Source of the DNA: Solen grandis
Lineage: Eukaryota > Mollusca > Bivalvia > Adapedonta > Solenidae
Direction: 5' to 3'
Assembly: GCA_021229015.1 (NCBI GenBank)
Contig: CM037777.1
Span: 20,248,915-20,312,914 of the forward strand
Length of the DNA: 64,000 nt
The notes under the pieces are model-generated. The model did not search any database and was not told where the DNA came from. It worked only from the letters and a program-made list of their open reading frames with translations. This document shows, one piece after another, positions 12,305 to 24,128 of this stretch (position 1 is the first letter of the stretch; every line of letters starts with the position of its first letter). Position numbers and translations under genes: made by a program.

Positions 12305-12450
12305 CTGAAATATTAATTCCTCTCGACAGCTTGTGTTGGACCATTACTTAGCGCCTGGGAAGCCCATAAAAATCCTAGCCCCCAATGTTGTTTAAAACCA
12401 CAAACTTTAGATCCACAGTCATGTATGTTACCACTGGACCAAGGCTCCAT
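12305..12450 (-). mobile_element. Degenerate tRNA-derived SINE head (third family)
   Basis: On the minus strand the stretch CCTTGGTCCAGTGGTAACAT resembles a tRNA D-arm/A box. About 35 bases later GGTTTTAAAC resembles a decayed B box. The rest does not match SINE families 1 or 2. It lies just upstream of the first CEP126-like exon. Confidence 0.3.
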
Positions 12451-12626
12451 TTGTGAAGACTGATCAAATGAAAGCTTAAAAAAAACATTGTTAAGTGTAT
12501 TCATGAATACAGTATCATATATAGATGATTATGCAAGGTCTTGTGCATTAAGCTAAACTCTAGCAATTACATAGTACCTTGTCTATACAAAAACATTTTA
12601 TCAAATGATCCTTAACTAGCTCACAG

Positions 12627-12749
12627 AAGCCAGTACAAAAATCTAGAGAGACAGCAGGTTGACACAATAAAAACTCTAGCAGAAAATGAAAAGGTTGATA
12701 CACTTGCCAGGGCAAAGAAACTTTCCCTTGAGACAAATAAAAGGCGGAG
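12627..12749 (+). CDS. CEP126: CEP126-like gene, 5' coding exon
   Basis: A 123-nt exon with acceptor AGCTCACAG and a consensus donor GGCGGAG|GTAAGAG. It reads SQYKNLERQQVDTIKTLAEN, then a charged helix ending ARAKKLSLETNKRR. An in-frame stop lies just upstream at 12613, so the reading does not extend as an unspliced ORF. The exon leaves in phase 2 (bases AG), and the exon at 23983 begins with the missing base, giving an in-frame R-R-A-L join. The joined product follows the N-terminal helical region of vertebrate CEP126 (KIAA1377): LEKN-like start, R-A-R-K, E-S/T-N-R/K-R and K-R-K. CEP126 is a centrosome and ciliary-base protein acting in microtubule organisation. The start methionine exon is not identified. 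Confidence 0.65.
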
Positions 12750-12898
12750 GTAAGAGAAATTAACTTATACAATAGTTTAGGATTAAAAATGGTATTGAAT
12801 CATTCACTTTTTTTTTCATTATCATTTTATTACTGTAGCAGTGATTTTTTACCTCTGCATCCTATGTCATAATATGCAATGTTTTGGCTATGGATGTA

Positions 12899-13760
12899 CA
12901 GTGAAGTCTCATTAATCCGCGCTCCGGTAATCCGGTTTTTTCACGATCCGGTCAATTTTTGTAGGGAACGGAATTTTTAAGCACAAATTGTTACGTTTAG
13001 TCCGGAATTTCGCAGTCCGCATCCGGAAATACATTTTCGGGGACGGATCTATATTTTACCTGTGTTTTTGACACCTTAATCTGGTCTTTGCTCCATGCCC
13101 CAGGAGATTCGCGCCTACGACAATAGCGCCCGACAGAGGTGTGAATCGTTCTTTGTTATAAGCGGAAGTGAAGACACGTGTGAAACATGTGGGCTAAAAC
13201 ACTAACCAATTATGTTTAAGCACTTTAATTGTCGTCGACTTATTACCAATGATGGGATAATTACTATTGCCGACGCGCGGTGATTGCTGACGCGCGGCAA
13301 AATTTGTTTGATATTCCTAGACGATCTGTGGCGGATCATGAAACAGCTGCAGGATCGTTGCAGTCGAGAGTCTCGCCAGTTAAAACTGACTGAATTTTTT
13401 AAGAGGTGAACTTTTTAGTGCGTGTGTTCTGTTATACTGAAATGTACATCGAGTGTACATGTATGTGCTATGTCTGTGCTACACTTTTGGCATTGAAATA
13501 AAGAGTAAACAGTTTATTTGCTTGTGTTTTTTTTAATTTCTTTTTTACATTTTCATGCATACATTAAAAACATGCACAATAACATACACATTTCATAAGC
13601 ATATTTTTTAACAAAAAAGATCATTTTCGGTATTTTCAGTGTGAATATGTGTATGTACATCTCTATGATATGGTCATATATGGTTGAATTTTTAATCCGG
13701 AAAAATTCGTTAATCCGGAAATTTCGTCGGGAACGGACGTTTTTAAACGAATCTTCACTG
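12899..13760. mobile_element. Tigger/pogo-type element remnant, 862 bp
   Basis: Bounded by TA. The left end starts CAGTGAAGTCTC and the right end is ...GAATCTTCACTG, giving TIRs of 8-12 bases with related ATCCGG-rich subterminal sequence on both sides. Inside, 13323-13409 keeps the last codons of a transposase (MKQLQDRCSRESRQLKLTEF, then FKR and stop). A poly(A) signal AATAAA follows at about 13498. The rest of the coding region is deleted. Confidence 0.75.
13323..13409 (+). pseudogene. C-terminal relic of a pogo/Tigger transposase
   Basis: An open stretch with in-frame stop at 13407-13409 ends in QLKLTEFFKR. QxxLxxFF is the PCNA-interacting (PIP) box pattern, and Drosophila pogo transposase is known to bind PCNA through such a motif near its C terminus. 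A TGA upstream at 13281 and the lack of a catalytic core show that only the tail survives. Assignment rests on the TIRs plus this motif. Confidence 0.5.
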
Positions 13761-14026
13761 TAATAAGAAAAAAAAAAAATCACTGCCATAGTGTTTTAGT
13801 TATAAGCAGAGTTAAATCTATTTTCAAAATCTGTTTTATTGTTTGAGTTCCAGGAGAGAGGAATTATTTGCACAAGTTAACTCTTTACCTAATGAACATT
13901 ATTTAATGACATTCAGGTTCAAATTGATAACCTGTATGCATATTTTTGAATGTTATATGAAGTAATTGATTTTTCTATGCTACACAGACTGTGTAGAATC
14001 TGAGCTTCAATGATCAGTCTGTCTGA

Positions 14027-14095
14027 GCAAACAGAGGAGACCCTGATCAGACAGCTACTGGAAGGAGCAGTCTGATCTAGGTCTGCTCTGTTTGC
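14027..14095. repeat. 26-bp imperfect inverted repeat
   Basis: GCAAACAGAGGAGACCCTGA at 14027 pairs with the reverse complement of 14070-14095 across a short loop. The GATCAG motif is shared with the piggyBac-type MITE at 55.2 kb, so this may be the core of a related MITE without clear ends. Confidence 0.5.
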
Positions 14096-15982
14096 GTAAA
14101 ATGAGTTACATAATTTTTATGCAGTAAATAGATAAGCCCACCATCTTGAGCATTTCTTCATTTTTTTGTTTCCTAAGCAAAAACTAAATGAAGTAAAGCA
14201 GGGTTACAGATAAGGTGCGTATTTGCGTATTACGCAAATAAAATAGATAAAATCCCAATTCTTTTAGAATACTAGCGTATCAAAAAGCAATTAAAAATTA
14301 AGGTACTCAAATATCTAAAACATTAAAGGGTATTGGTATGCAACATTATTAAACCGAGTGATGTTTACAAACACTCGCACCTGTTTGACTGGTTACTCGC
14401 GAATCCGCAAAATTGAAGTAATTTTGTAGTTTGGGTTCCATTCAAATAAAACATAAATCCAGTCTGTTTTATTCATTTTTGGGATGCTTTTCTGTTCGTT
14501 GCTTTGAAAATATGGCTACATGAGGCAGGAAAAAAATGGGTAAACAGTAAAAAAAACAAACAAAAAAACTTTGTGCGGATACCTAAGGCTGCATGCCAAC
14601 CAAACACTAGGTATTTGTCTCGCAATACTTGATGGTAAGTTTGTCTGTAGCCGCACTGAGGTTGTCAGAATATTGTAACGTGTTTACAAACCAAGAGTAG
14701 CATCCATTATAACTGAACATGTTAACCAGTTAGTAGTTTGTGTTTAAATTTAATAGTTAAAAGTCCTAAATATTTTGATCAAGAAGATAAAAATGATTGT
14801 TTTTATTTAAAAATGACTGTTGAGAAGCTAATGATAAATCCTGCATATGATAATTAGGAATTGGACCTTGTTGCATACAAGAACAGCAGTCGCATATACC
14901 AGTAAGTACATGTACTGTTATTTCATTTCCCTATTTTATTTTGGAAAAAAAGCAATTGACCCAATTTTGATGGAGTAACAATATTTTCATTACTCATTTG
15001 AAATTGTGAAAACCCAATTCTCTGAAAAGTTGATGAGTAAATACTCAATTGACCTAAAACCTTATCTGTAGCCCTGGTAAAGGCACATTCTTTCTTCAAA
15101 TTGACCATAATTTGATTTGAAATGTTTTGAAAAAAATATAACTTTTACTGTCCTGTAGTAAAGATCTTCTGATTTGTGTTAAATAATGTTACATAATGTA
15201 TAGTTCAGCAGTCTTTTAAAAGTGTCCTGTATACTTAAAATAAAATTTGAAAATGGTCTTTATCACTTATTTTCAAGGTTTTCTTTAGATGATTTGATTT
15301 TGCATGATGAATTACATGCAATGTCCCTTGTGAAAAGTAAGTTTGATTATCACAGACACAATATTTCAAATTGAAATTGTTGGGGGGAAAAAAAGCTACC
15401 ATTGTATGATTGATTACAAATGCATACACTAAATTGAGTAATTGTCAAAATATAATTATAACAAGTGTTGAACATTGTAAGAGAAGTGTTGTATACCAAT
15501 GCAGATTTATACATCCTGATGTATTTGAGTAACACTTCAACAGATAGGAGTACCAAGGCTTTGAGGTGTGCGCTATACATGAATGTGCACTATACATGAG
15601 GAGTCATTACTTCATTTTGCACACAAGGTTATTTTTCTTACATTATCTAACTACTTCTACTTTTCAGTTTATAACAGGATACCCATAGTACTAGTACTAG
15701 TCTCCCCAATCAAGTTTTAAGAAGTTTAATTGGTTATTCTGACATTGTTCAACCTTTCCTTTTGGCACTTTGAATCAAATGTCAGTCTACAAAGATTGTT
15801 TGTAATTGCTCAGCCAAATTCAATTTTTTTTTTTTTTTTTTTTTTTGTCTATTACATTGAACAAAAATTTCTTTGCAAAAATTCAAATTGTCATAAGAAC
15901 ACATTTGAAATTTAAAAAATCACAAAAATAAATCAATCCTAACAAACGTAATCTGAGATTTTCTATCAGATTTCTACTTTTT

Positions 15983-17596
15983 TTATACGCCGCCGGAGGC
16001 GGTCGTATATTGGCGTCATCTTCTCCGTCTGTCCGTCCGTCCGTCCGTCCGTACGTCCATATCTTGTGAACGCAACTCCTCCGACATTTCTGAATGAATT
16101 TTTTCAAAACTTGGTCAATGTCATTACTATAATGGGTAGATGTGCATGAAGTGGCGATTTTCCGGTTCATTGATTTTTACAAGATTTGTGTCCCTTGAAA
16201 CTTAGTCTCTGTAGCTGATTGATACTGCAGCCTTGTGAACGCAACTCCTCCTACATTTCTGAATGAATCTTTTCAAAACTTGTTCAATGTCATTACTATA
16301 ATGGGTAGATGTGCATGAAGTGGCGATTTTCCGGTCCATTGATTTTTACAAGATTTGTGTCCCTTGAAACTTAGTCTCTGTAGCTGATTGATACTGCAGC
16401 CTTGTGAACGCAACTCCTCCTACATTTCTGAATGAATCTTTTCAAAACTTGTTCAATGTCATTACTATAATGGGTAGATGTGCATGAAGTGGCGTTTTTC
16501 CGGTCCATTGATTTTACAAGATTTGTGTCCCTTGAAACTTAGTCTCTGTAGCTGATCGATATTGCAGCCTTGTGAACGCAACTCCTCCTACATTTCTGAA
16601 TGAATCTTTTCAAAACTTGTTCAATGTCATTACTATAATGGGTAGATGTGCATGAAGTGGTGATTTTCCGGTCCATTGATTTTTACAAGATTTGTGTCCT
16701 TTGAAACTTAGTCTCTGTAGCTGATTGATATTGCAGCCTTGTGAACGCAGCTCCTCCTACATTTCTGAATGAATCTTTTCAAAACTTGGTCAAAGTTATT
16801 TCTATAATGGGTAGATGTGCATAAAGTGGCGATTTTCTGGTCCATTGATTTTTACAAGATTTGTGTCCCTTGAAACTTAGTCTCTGTAGCTGATTGATAT
16901 TGCAGCCTTGTGAACGCAACTCCTCCTACATTTCTGAATGAATCTTATCAAAACTTGGTCAATGTCATTTCTATAATGGGTAGATGTGCATGAAGTGGCG
17001 ATTTTCCGGTCCATTGATTTTTACAAGATTTGTGTCCCTTGAAACTTAGTCTCTGTAGCTGATTGATACTGCAGCCTTGTGAATGCAACTCCTCCTACAT
17101 TTCTGAATGAATCTTTTCAAAACTTGGTCAATGTCATTACTATAATGGGTAGATGTGCACGAAGTGGTGATTTTCCGGTCCATTGATTTTTAAAAGATTT
17201 GTGTCCCTTGAAACTTAGTCTCTGTAGCTGATTGATATTGCAGCCTTGTGAACGCAACTCCTCCTTCATTTCTGAATGAATCTTTTCAAAACTTGGTCAA
17301 TGTCATTTCTATAATGGGTAGATGTGCATGAAGTGGCGATTTTCCGGTTCATTGATTTTTATACTACCCAGGCAACCACAATCTCAGGCCCCTGTCTTTT
17401 CATCATCTTTAGTGATTGCCTCACTTTGAGAAAAGTATATTTGTGAATATACTGCTCTTTCAGCTAAATTAATTAGTCTCATATACTTCATTATGAGCAT
17501 ATGCTTACAGAAATGTTAAAAGCAATAATTAAAAGGACCCTCTTGGTCTTTATATTTTGTGGCGGCGTATATTGTGGCAGCACTGACACTCTTGTT
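15983..17596 (+). mobile_element. Hairpin-headed element 1 with 169-bp core array
   Basis: The head is a GC-rich palindrome (TACGCCGCCGGAGGCGGTCG) followed by (GTCC)n. Then come about 7.7 tandem copies of a 169-bp core, with GTGAACGCAACTCCTC recurring at 16065, 16235, 16404, 16572, 16741, 16910, 17079 and 17248. A unique tail follows, ending GGCGGCGTATATTG...GACACTCTTGTT. This order (palindrome, ACGG-type tetranucleotide, ~160-bp core repeats, conserved 3' end) recalls bivalve pearl/CvA elements. No coding capacity. Confidence 0.75.
16065..17358. repeat. 169-bp tandem array, 7.7 copies
   Basis: Core units differ by only a few substitutions and single-base indels, much closer to each other than to any other window sequence. 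This suggests recent expansion within element 1. Each copy carries CTGAATGAATCTTTTC, ATGGGTAGATGTGCATGAAG, a TTTTCCGGTCCATTG stretch and CTTAGTCTCTGTAGCTG. Confidence 0.93.
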
Positions 17597-17630
17597 AATC
17601 ATTACCAAATTTATGAAAAATTTTCACTTT

Positions 17631-18087
17631 TTAGCTCACCTGAGCATAGCTCAGGGTGAGCTTTTGGGATACTTGATTGTCCGTCGGCCGTCGTCCGTCG
17701 TCAGTCGTCCGTCGTCCGTCAACAATTTTGATGTTTACACACTAGAGGCCACAGTTTTGATCCAATCTTCCTCAAACTTGGTCAGAATGTTTGTCTTGAT
17801 GATATCTTGAACCCTTTCGAAAATGGGTCAGGTTGGATCAAAAAGTAGGTCAGTAGGTCAAATCTTAGAAAAATCTTGTTTACACACTGAGGGCAACATT
17901 TTTGGTCCAATCATCCTCAAAATTTGGCAGAATGTTTGTCATGATGATATCTTTTGTGGATGGGGTCAGAAAATTCCTGAACATTGTTTCACCTCATCAT
18001 CTTAATTCTGAAGCAATCTGTTTTGTACAGGCAATGAATGATACTTTTCTCAGGTGAGCGATCTAGGGCCATCTTGGCCCTCTTGTT
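17631..18087 (+). mobile_element. Hairpin-headed element 2
   Basis: Starts TTAGCTCACCTGAGC with a hairpin (GCTCACCTGAGC / GCTCAGGGTGAGC), followed by a CCGTCGTCCGTCG microsatellite. Two diverged ~110-140-base core units each carry a CATTTTTGGTCCAATC-like stretch and CAGAATGTTTGTC. The end is TCAGGTGAGCGATCTAGG, then GGCCCTCTTGTT. The terminal 40 bases are shared with element 5 at 26.6 kb. Confidence 0.75.
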
Positions 18088-18125
18088 TATATTGCTCATT
18101 ATAGTATGGAAAAAATTACGGATAG

Positions 18126-18680
18126 TTATCCCCCACCGATGGAATCGGGAGGGGGATATTGTTTTTGCGCCCGTCCGTCAATCCTTCCATCAGATATTCA
18201 TTTCCGCGCTATTTCTCTCCAACTATTGACTGGATTTTAATGTTACATCATGCCAACCATCATTACAAATAGGAGATGCCCTTATCCTCTGCATGTTTTG
18301 ATCGGACCATTTAAGACAGAGTTATGGCCCTTGATTAGTTATGCAGTATGTTTACAGAGTAACATTCATTTCCGCGCTATTTCTTTGCAACTATTGACTG
18401 GAATTTTAAGACAGTTCATGGCAACCATTATTAGAAATGCGCATATCTTTGGTATGTTTCGGTCGGACCATTTAAGACAGAGTTATGGCCCTTGATATGT
18501 TATGCAGTATGTATACAGAATAACATTCATTTCTTTACTATTTCTTAGCAACGATTTACTGGATTTCAACAAAACTTAATGGGAACCATTAATATCAATA
18601 AGAGATGCGCATATTATTGGCATGTTCTGGTTGGACCTTTCAACATAATAGCCTTTGATTTATTCCTTAAATGGTACTGA
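18126..18680 (+). mobile_element. Hairpin-headed element 3 with ~165-bp core repeats
   Basis: Begins TTATCCCCCACCGATGG and folds with CGGGAGGGGGATA. A CCCGTCCGTC stretch follows, then about 2.7 copies of a core whose ATTCATTTCCGCG/CTATTTCT start recurs at 18196, 18363 and 18525. The right end is not clear. Confidence 0.6.
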
Positions 18681-18749
18681 ATCATATTGTTTCCACTGAA
18701 CTGACCAACCCACATACAGCACATATCATTTTTTGCCATCACACAATGT

Positions 18750-18900
18750 TAAGCTCACCATAGCAAATGCTCAGGGTGAGATATTAAGATCGCCTTTCGT
18801 CTAGTATCCAGCCGTCTGATTGCTTCCCATTTTCTTTTTATGCAAATTCTGACTTAACCCTTTCTTCAAACAAGCATCGATCGGTGGAGGATTTACTGTC
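18750..18900 (+). mobile_element. Hairpin-headed element, 5' fragment
   Basis: TAAGCTCACCATAGCAAATG with CTCAGGGTGAG repeats the head hairpin of element 2, followed by decayed sequence. No core array or 3' end. Confidence 0.45.
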
Positions 18901-20589
18901 TGTGACAGAGTCTTGTTTTATTCTTTTTTTACAGTCGATCTTGTAAGTTTTGAACTTTTGTTATCATTCATTTAATTTTATTTTCAATTTATAACCTGTG
19001 TTAAAGTTACAAGTTGTGAATGGTTTATGGTGGTATACATTGTCCGAATTAATATTGTAATTTTTTATTTCAATTTTTAATTCATTTACTCTCTAATGTA
19101 GGGGGTAACATGTCTGAAATCTCATTGTTACTAGTGAAAGCCTTTCTCCGTGTCTTTTCATCAATGTCTATGAAATACAAAACATGATTATTGATATAAT
19201 TTATTCTCACAGTTAATCCATGACGAAGGGTCGCGATACACATTGAACGCCCAGCCGTCGTCTCACAATGCATCCGTTTCTTGTCTGTATTCAATCTGTT
19301 TACAATTCTTCACAATGCTTACATATATGTATGGCAGTATATCAGAGCTAAGCTGAGAAAGTATATAAAACAACAGTGTGAGTGCATGAACTATGTGCAA
19401 TATACAATTTTTCTTTATCTCCAAACAGACCCGATCAGATGAGGGATTTTCTTTATTGACATACTTTCTTTATTAAGACATGCTTCATTGGATGTTTTGC
19501 GTTCAAGATCAATATATTAAACATGAAAAGTAGAAGAGCAAAGTGTTACCCATGTTTACATACCTGTTACTTTTCTTTCTGTATTATAATATGTATTATA
19601 GTATGTATACAGTTTACTGCCAGGAGGTAAACTTTTTGTATGTAAAATATAATTTTTTTTAAATCTCATGTGAAGTAAATATTATTTTGCTGTAGTCAGT
19701 CTATGAAATGGAGCTGAAACAGTAATGAACTTGGGGACCTTAAATAGCTGTCTTTATGTGAACATTTATAAATAGATTTTATATTTAGGCCATGTTTATA
19801 GGAATATTGAGCCAAGCAACAGTCACATTCTTTAATAATTTCATATCTGCCTTGATTTACGACCAGAATATTTTCATATTATTAATTATCTAGCCAACAC
19901 ATCTTAGTATTTTATATCAAAAGATAATACACTTTGTATTTCAAAAGTTAGTATACGTAAATCATGAAGAATGGCATGTAGTCATGCATTGTTTCATTTA
20001 GTAGTAGAATCCCCATTGTTTTGTCATTTATAGTCTGGTCCCAGTCACATGCAGTTACAACATGCACAGAAGCAGTCTGTAGTACATAGACTGGTCTGAT
20101 GTCGTATATCAAGTTTCAGGTGATTGCAGAATAGATTAAATGGCACAGTCTAGATAGGTATGATTAATGAGCGAAGATGATAGGATCTGTATATTTGTTT
20201 TGCCACATAAAGCAGTAATTAGCATAATTTTCTTAATTACTGAATTTATACTGTCAATGAGAAAGATGAACCATTTGAAGATGGCAGGCTAATACATGTA
20301 AAAAAACATGTGAAATATTTATAGAAAGTCATTAGTTTGGAGCATACAATTTTATCAAATGGTATGAATGATGAAGACTGCCAGAATTTCTTGATTTCGA
20401 TAATTATATTATCAGTTAATGCTGGCTTGTGAAACATGACTGCTCTGAAAGTGTTCACATCTATCATATTAAAGGCGTTTAAGCGTTTTTTTTTCTTCTA
20501 ACGGACAGATTTTTCTTGCATATAAGTACTTCAGACTAACTAAAAGATATATGAAATAAAAATAGGGGGTCACCATGCTTGTTTTAGAG

Positions 20590-20900
20590 ATCAAGCTTAT
20601 GGTAGAGCATCACTATTTCGCCTCGGGAGCGAGAGGTCGTGGGTTCGATCCCCGGCTGCGACATACCAAAGTCATAAAAATGGTACTGTTATAGCTCCCT
20701 TGCTTGGCGCTCATCATATAAGGGTAGTTGCAGGATTGGTTGGCCCGGTGTCAGGATAATGTGACTTGGTGTGGTATCATGCCACATGTCTTCGGCGTGA
20801 TACTGCAGTGTGGCAGCACTATATCTGTCTCAAGTAGACATTGTCTCCAAATGACTGAAATACTGTAGGTGGGACGTTAAACCCAACAAACAAACAAACA
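20590..20900 (+). mobile_element. tRNA-derived SINE, family 2, full length
   Basis: The tRNA-like head has an A box (TATGGTAGAGCATC) and B box GGGTTCGATCCCC about 35 bases apart. The body has CTTGCTTGGCGCTCATC, GGTTGGCCCGGTGTCAGG, GCGTGATACTGCAGTGTGG and CTCAAGTAGACATTGTCTCC. The tail is GGGACGTTAAACCCAACAAA and (ACAA)n. Related copies lie at 45.8, 53.7 and 58.2 kb. Confidence 0.85.
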
Positions 20901-22041
20901 AACACCATTCTTTGCTAAAATTTGTTGAAAAAACATGACATTAAAAAATAAGAAAGATTTTGTTTCTAAATACTGTAACAGCATATTAAAATGATCTTTT
21001 AAAAATATTTTTATCACCATTTGTAACTTACAATGTATTCAATAAGTTACAGATAAAAATACTGTCAAATATGCATTGAAAATACAAAACGGGCATAACA
21101 TCTCATTTGCGCCCAGACCAAAATGTATATACAAAAATTATCCCAAAACTGAATTTTTATATATATTTTTCTAAATAAAAAAAAAATTAACGGACAGATT
21201 TTCTTTATTTTTTCAGAGTCAATTTTTTGATATAAATGCTTTATGAAAATTTAAAAAAAAAGAAGAAAAATACATACCCCACCAGACTTGTTTATTGACT
21301 AAAACTGCTTTTTTATTGAAATTTTAGCGAAATTTGCATAAAAACACTAAAATGTGACTTTTTTACCTTCAAAATTTGGTAAATATACTTTTGATGATAT
21401 TTTTAACACAAACATCTTAAAATTTGGGCTTTCTTCTAACATTCAACTTAAAATAAATGAGAAATTCAAAAAAAAGTTTTTTACCAAAATCAAAATCATC
21501 CGTAACCCGCTGAAACATCCTTAAGAAATGTGCATTAATTTTTTGTTAAATTTAATGAGTTGTCTTTATGCACAATTAGTACATGTAGACCCATTTATTT
21601 CTCTGAATTAATTCATGGAGTTTTAAAATTCATATCATGTGATTGAAATTACACTCTCATTTTACAGAGGTAGTCTATTTTGGTCTTTTTTTGTATGAAG
21701 GCATTGTGTTACCTCCAGCAATTTTTCCCAGTATAAAGTCTGTAGATGTCAGTTGAATGTAATTTCATTCAATGTTCTCGATTGTTGTATTGTGATATAC
21801 AGCGCTTACCTAGTCAACTTTGAATAATTTAAAGAAATTACCTTTTCAATTATTGAATTACACAGGTACGCCTGTGGCTGAACTTTTTCATATGGGTTAA
21901 AGGTCAACTTTTGTGTATCTGTAGAAGATGTCTGAGGTACTTAAATGCTTATTTTGAAAAGGATATGTGGGGATTTCCTGTCATGAAAGAGGTTTGTTGT
22001 TAGTTACTCGACACTGGTGGATGTAAAGGGAGCGTGTCTCA

Positions 22042-22085
22042 ATGTACCCCAGCAGCGAGGAGTTGAGACGTCAATTAAGGGCAAG
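22042..22085 (+). CDS. CEP126: Possible alternative first exon of CEP126-like gene
   Basis: ATG at 22042 opens MYPSSEELRRQLRA and ends at a donor GCAAG|GTAGGA, leaving in phase 2. This is the same phase as the exon at 12749, so it splices in frame to 23983 and gives LRARALAIKRK. An in-frame stop at 22024-22026 is consistent with the ATG being the true start. The local sequence has more CpG than the surrounding intron. No RNA support is available. A phase match alone has a one-in-three chance, so this is a candidate only. Confidence 0.4.
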
Positions 22086-23982
22086 GTAGGAAGTCGCGTG
22101 TCGCAAAGTGCCAGACGTGTTGCGTGTATCTGAAACTTGGATGTAATTACTGTGAGGACTATAATATAGTGCATTGTTTTTGGTGCGTCTGTGTCAATGA
22201 TCTGATTTGATTATCTAGATTGTAACTGTTTATCTCGGAAGAAAACGCCGGGGTTTGCAGAATGTTAGTGATAATAGCAGAGATACAGAGAAAACTGGTT
22301 TAGAGGAATAAATGGGTACTCATGGTGTACTTGAGCATGTCAGCATGAAAAGGGATTGTCATTAAAAGTATTTTGTAAATGAATGTTCCTGGTTAGCATT
22401 GCCTGTAAACTACTTACTTGATTTCTTTGACTAAGAGAAATATCTGTTCTGGTAGTTATTATTTTTAGTTTAAATCATTATCTTAATTTTCAAGAAATGA
22501 ATTGGGGGTAATTAAAATATTAGAAGCATGTACTTGATTATTGAAATATATGTGTGATATTGAGTTATAAGTAGGTAATCACCTGTTATTTTCCGATAAT
22601 TATATTTTTCTTTGAAAAATAAGACTTCCAGTCATTCTGTTTGTTCTTCATTTTAGTGATTTTTTTTTCATTCCAACACAAAGGCAGGTAAAAACTATGG
22701 CATACACAAGTAGATTTATTCAGGTTTAAACTACCAATTTCTTTAGTAAGCAGTCAGCAGTTTGCATGATAAAGAAGGTGCTCATCTAGTCACAGGTGTG
22801 TTATATTAATAATGTGTTAGATATCCTACCTCTATTGGTATACTTCTTATCAGCCTGAACATGACACACAAGAATCTCACGCCCAGAGATTTTTCTGTAA
22901 GCTTGAATGTTTTATTGATAATCAATACTAGATCTAAAGAGTTGAAAATATTTTGGTACACCTTTGTTTGTCATCTGAAGTACATTTTGGACAACAAACT
23001 TTTGCTAAATTTCTGAGCATTGTAAATGAGTTTTGCTTGTTATTGTTTTATTTTGAAGTTTGCCCACTCTTTTTGCTGGCCCCAGAAATGGAGATATTTA
23101 TTTTATCACACTGCCAATTTACACAGTCTTGGAATATTAAAGGGAAGTTTTGTAGAAGGTTAACAATATTGTCACATTAAATAAGTGTTAAATGTATTGA
23201 TGTTGGTCTGAATAGAAAAGAAATATATTCATTTTGATTATAGCTGCTTTCTATGCAGCTGTATTAATGATACTTGTAATGACGTGTATGCCATGGGTGT
23301 AGATGATTCATCTTATTTTGAATGCATGTATACTCAAGGTTAATTATACTTTTGTATACTTTTCCCCTTCTAAGTCAGGGGCTGTTCATAGTTGTCTTCT
23401 GCTCAGAATTTTCTTTTTTAAGTTGTTCAATTTTCCCCAGTTATCATATTTACTTCAAGGTTTTTCTTTTCACAAACCTGAGAAATTGGTACTTTTACTT
23501 CCCAAGGTATTAAGGCCTTCCCCATCATCAGAAACAAAGGCCTGATATTGTTATTGTAATAGAAGGATTTGCTGAATATACAGGTACAGACATTTTCAAA
23601 ATGAATTAAGAACAGACTAAGGTCTGTATAAATGGTTGTGGGTCTTGAACAGACTGATATGAGTTTCAGGCTGATATGAAAAATTGATTCATGTTGATAA
23701 GAAGCCTTCTTTTCAGAGGATGGGAAAAGGGGCCTTTATGCCATATTTTGGGGGAAAAGTACCATTTTCTTATATTTTAGGAAAGAGAAATCTTAGAGTA
23801 AAATGCAAATTTAAGGAAAACTGAATAGTTTTTATGAAATTTTCAGAGGACATGATGCTTTGAATGGCTCAGATGGAGAAAGAAAAGAAAGCTCTGGTCA
23901 GAGATGTAACAGTCTAATAGATCTTGTAAATTCAAGCTTTTCTAGTTTGAAAGGCTAATTTAAATCTGATCTTGTGTTACAG
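22086..23982. other. Intron sequence, nothing recognised
   Basis: AT-rich, no repeat family identified. Short ORFs at 22953 and 23303 look random. Confidence 0.5.
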
Positions 23983-24128
23983 AGCCTTGGCCATAAAACG
24001 TAAAGCTGAGTCAGAGAGGGAAGAGAGGAGACGGCAGCAGATCCTTGCCAAGCGACGAGAGCAGCAAAATGAGGCCACACAGCGATTCCAGAGGGCACAT
24101 ATGCCAGCACGCCCTGTCAGTGGAAATT
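23983..24128 (+). CDS. CEP126: CEP126-like gene, internal coding exon
   Basis: A 146-nt exon between acceptor TTGTGTTACAG and donor AATT|GTAGGT. Its first base completes the Arg codon begun at 12748-12749, and its last base (T) pairs with CT at 24490 to make Ser, so both joins are in frame. It encodes an almost purely charged helix (LAIKRKAESEREERRRQQIL) followed by EATQRFQRAHMPARPVSGN. The E-x-T-x-K/R-F-Q-R-A-H-x-P signature is the most recognisable part of the CEP126 N terminus and is the main basis for naming the gene. Confidence 0.8.

Larger units (their letters stand above)
12750..23982 (+). other. Large intron of CEP126-like gene, repeat-filled
   Basis: About 11.2 kb bounded by GTAAGAG and TTGTGTTACAG. 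It contains a Tigger/pogo remnant (12.9-13.8 kb), a 26-bp inverted repeat (14.03 kb), four hairpin-headed elements (16.0-18.9 kb), a family 2 SINE (20.6 kb) and a possible alternative first exon (22.04 kb). The stretches 14.1-15.98, 18.9-20.57 and 20.9-22.0 kb hold nothing else I recognise beyond poly(T) at 15823-15846. Confidence 0.6.

Noticed and set aside
16065..17358. CRISPR-like array
   Set aside because: Direct tandem 169-bp units with no spacers, in a eukaryotic transposon.
20600..20670. Functional tRNA gene
   Set aside because: A and B boxes are present, but the sequence continues into a repeated SINE body without a cloverleaf-consistent acceptor stem.
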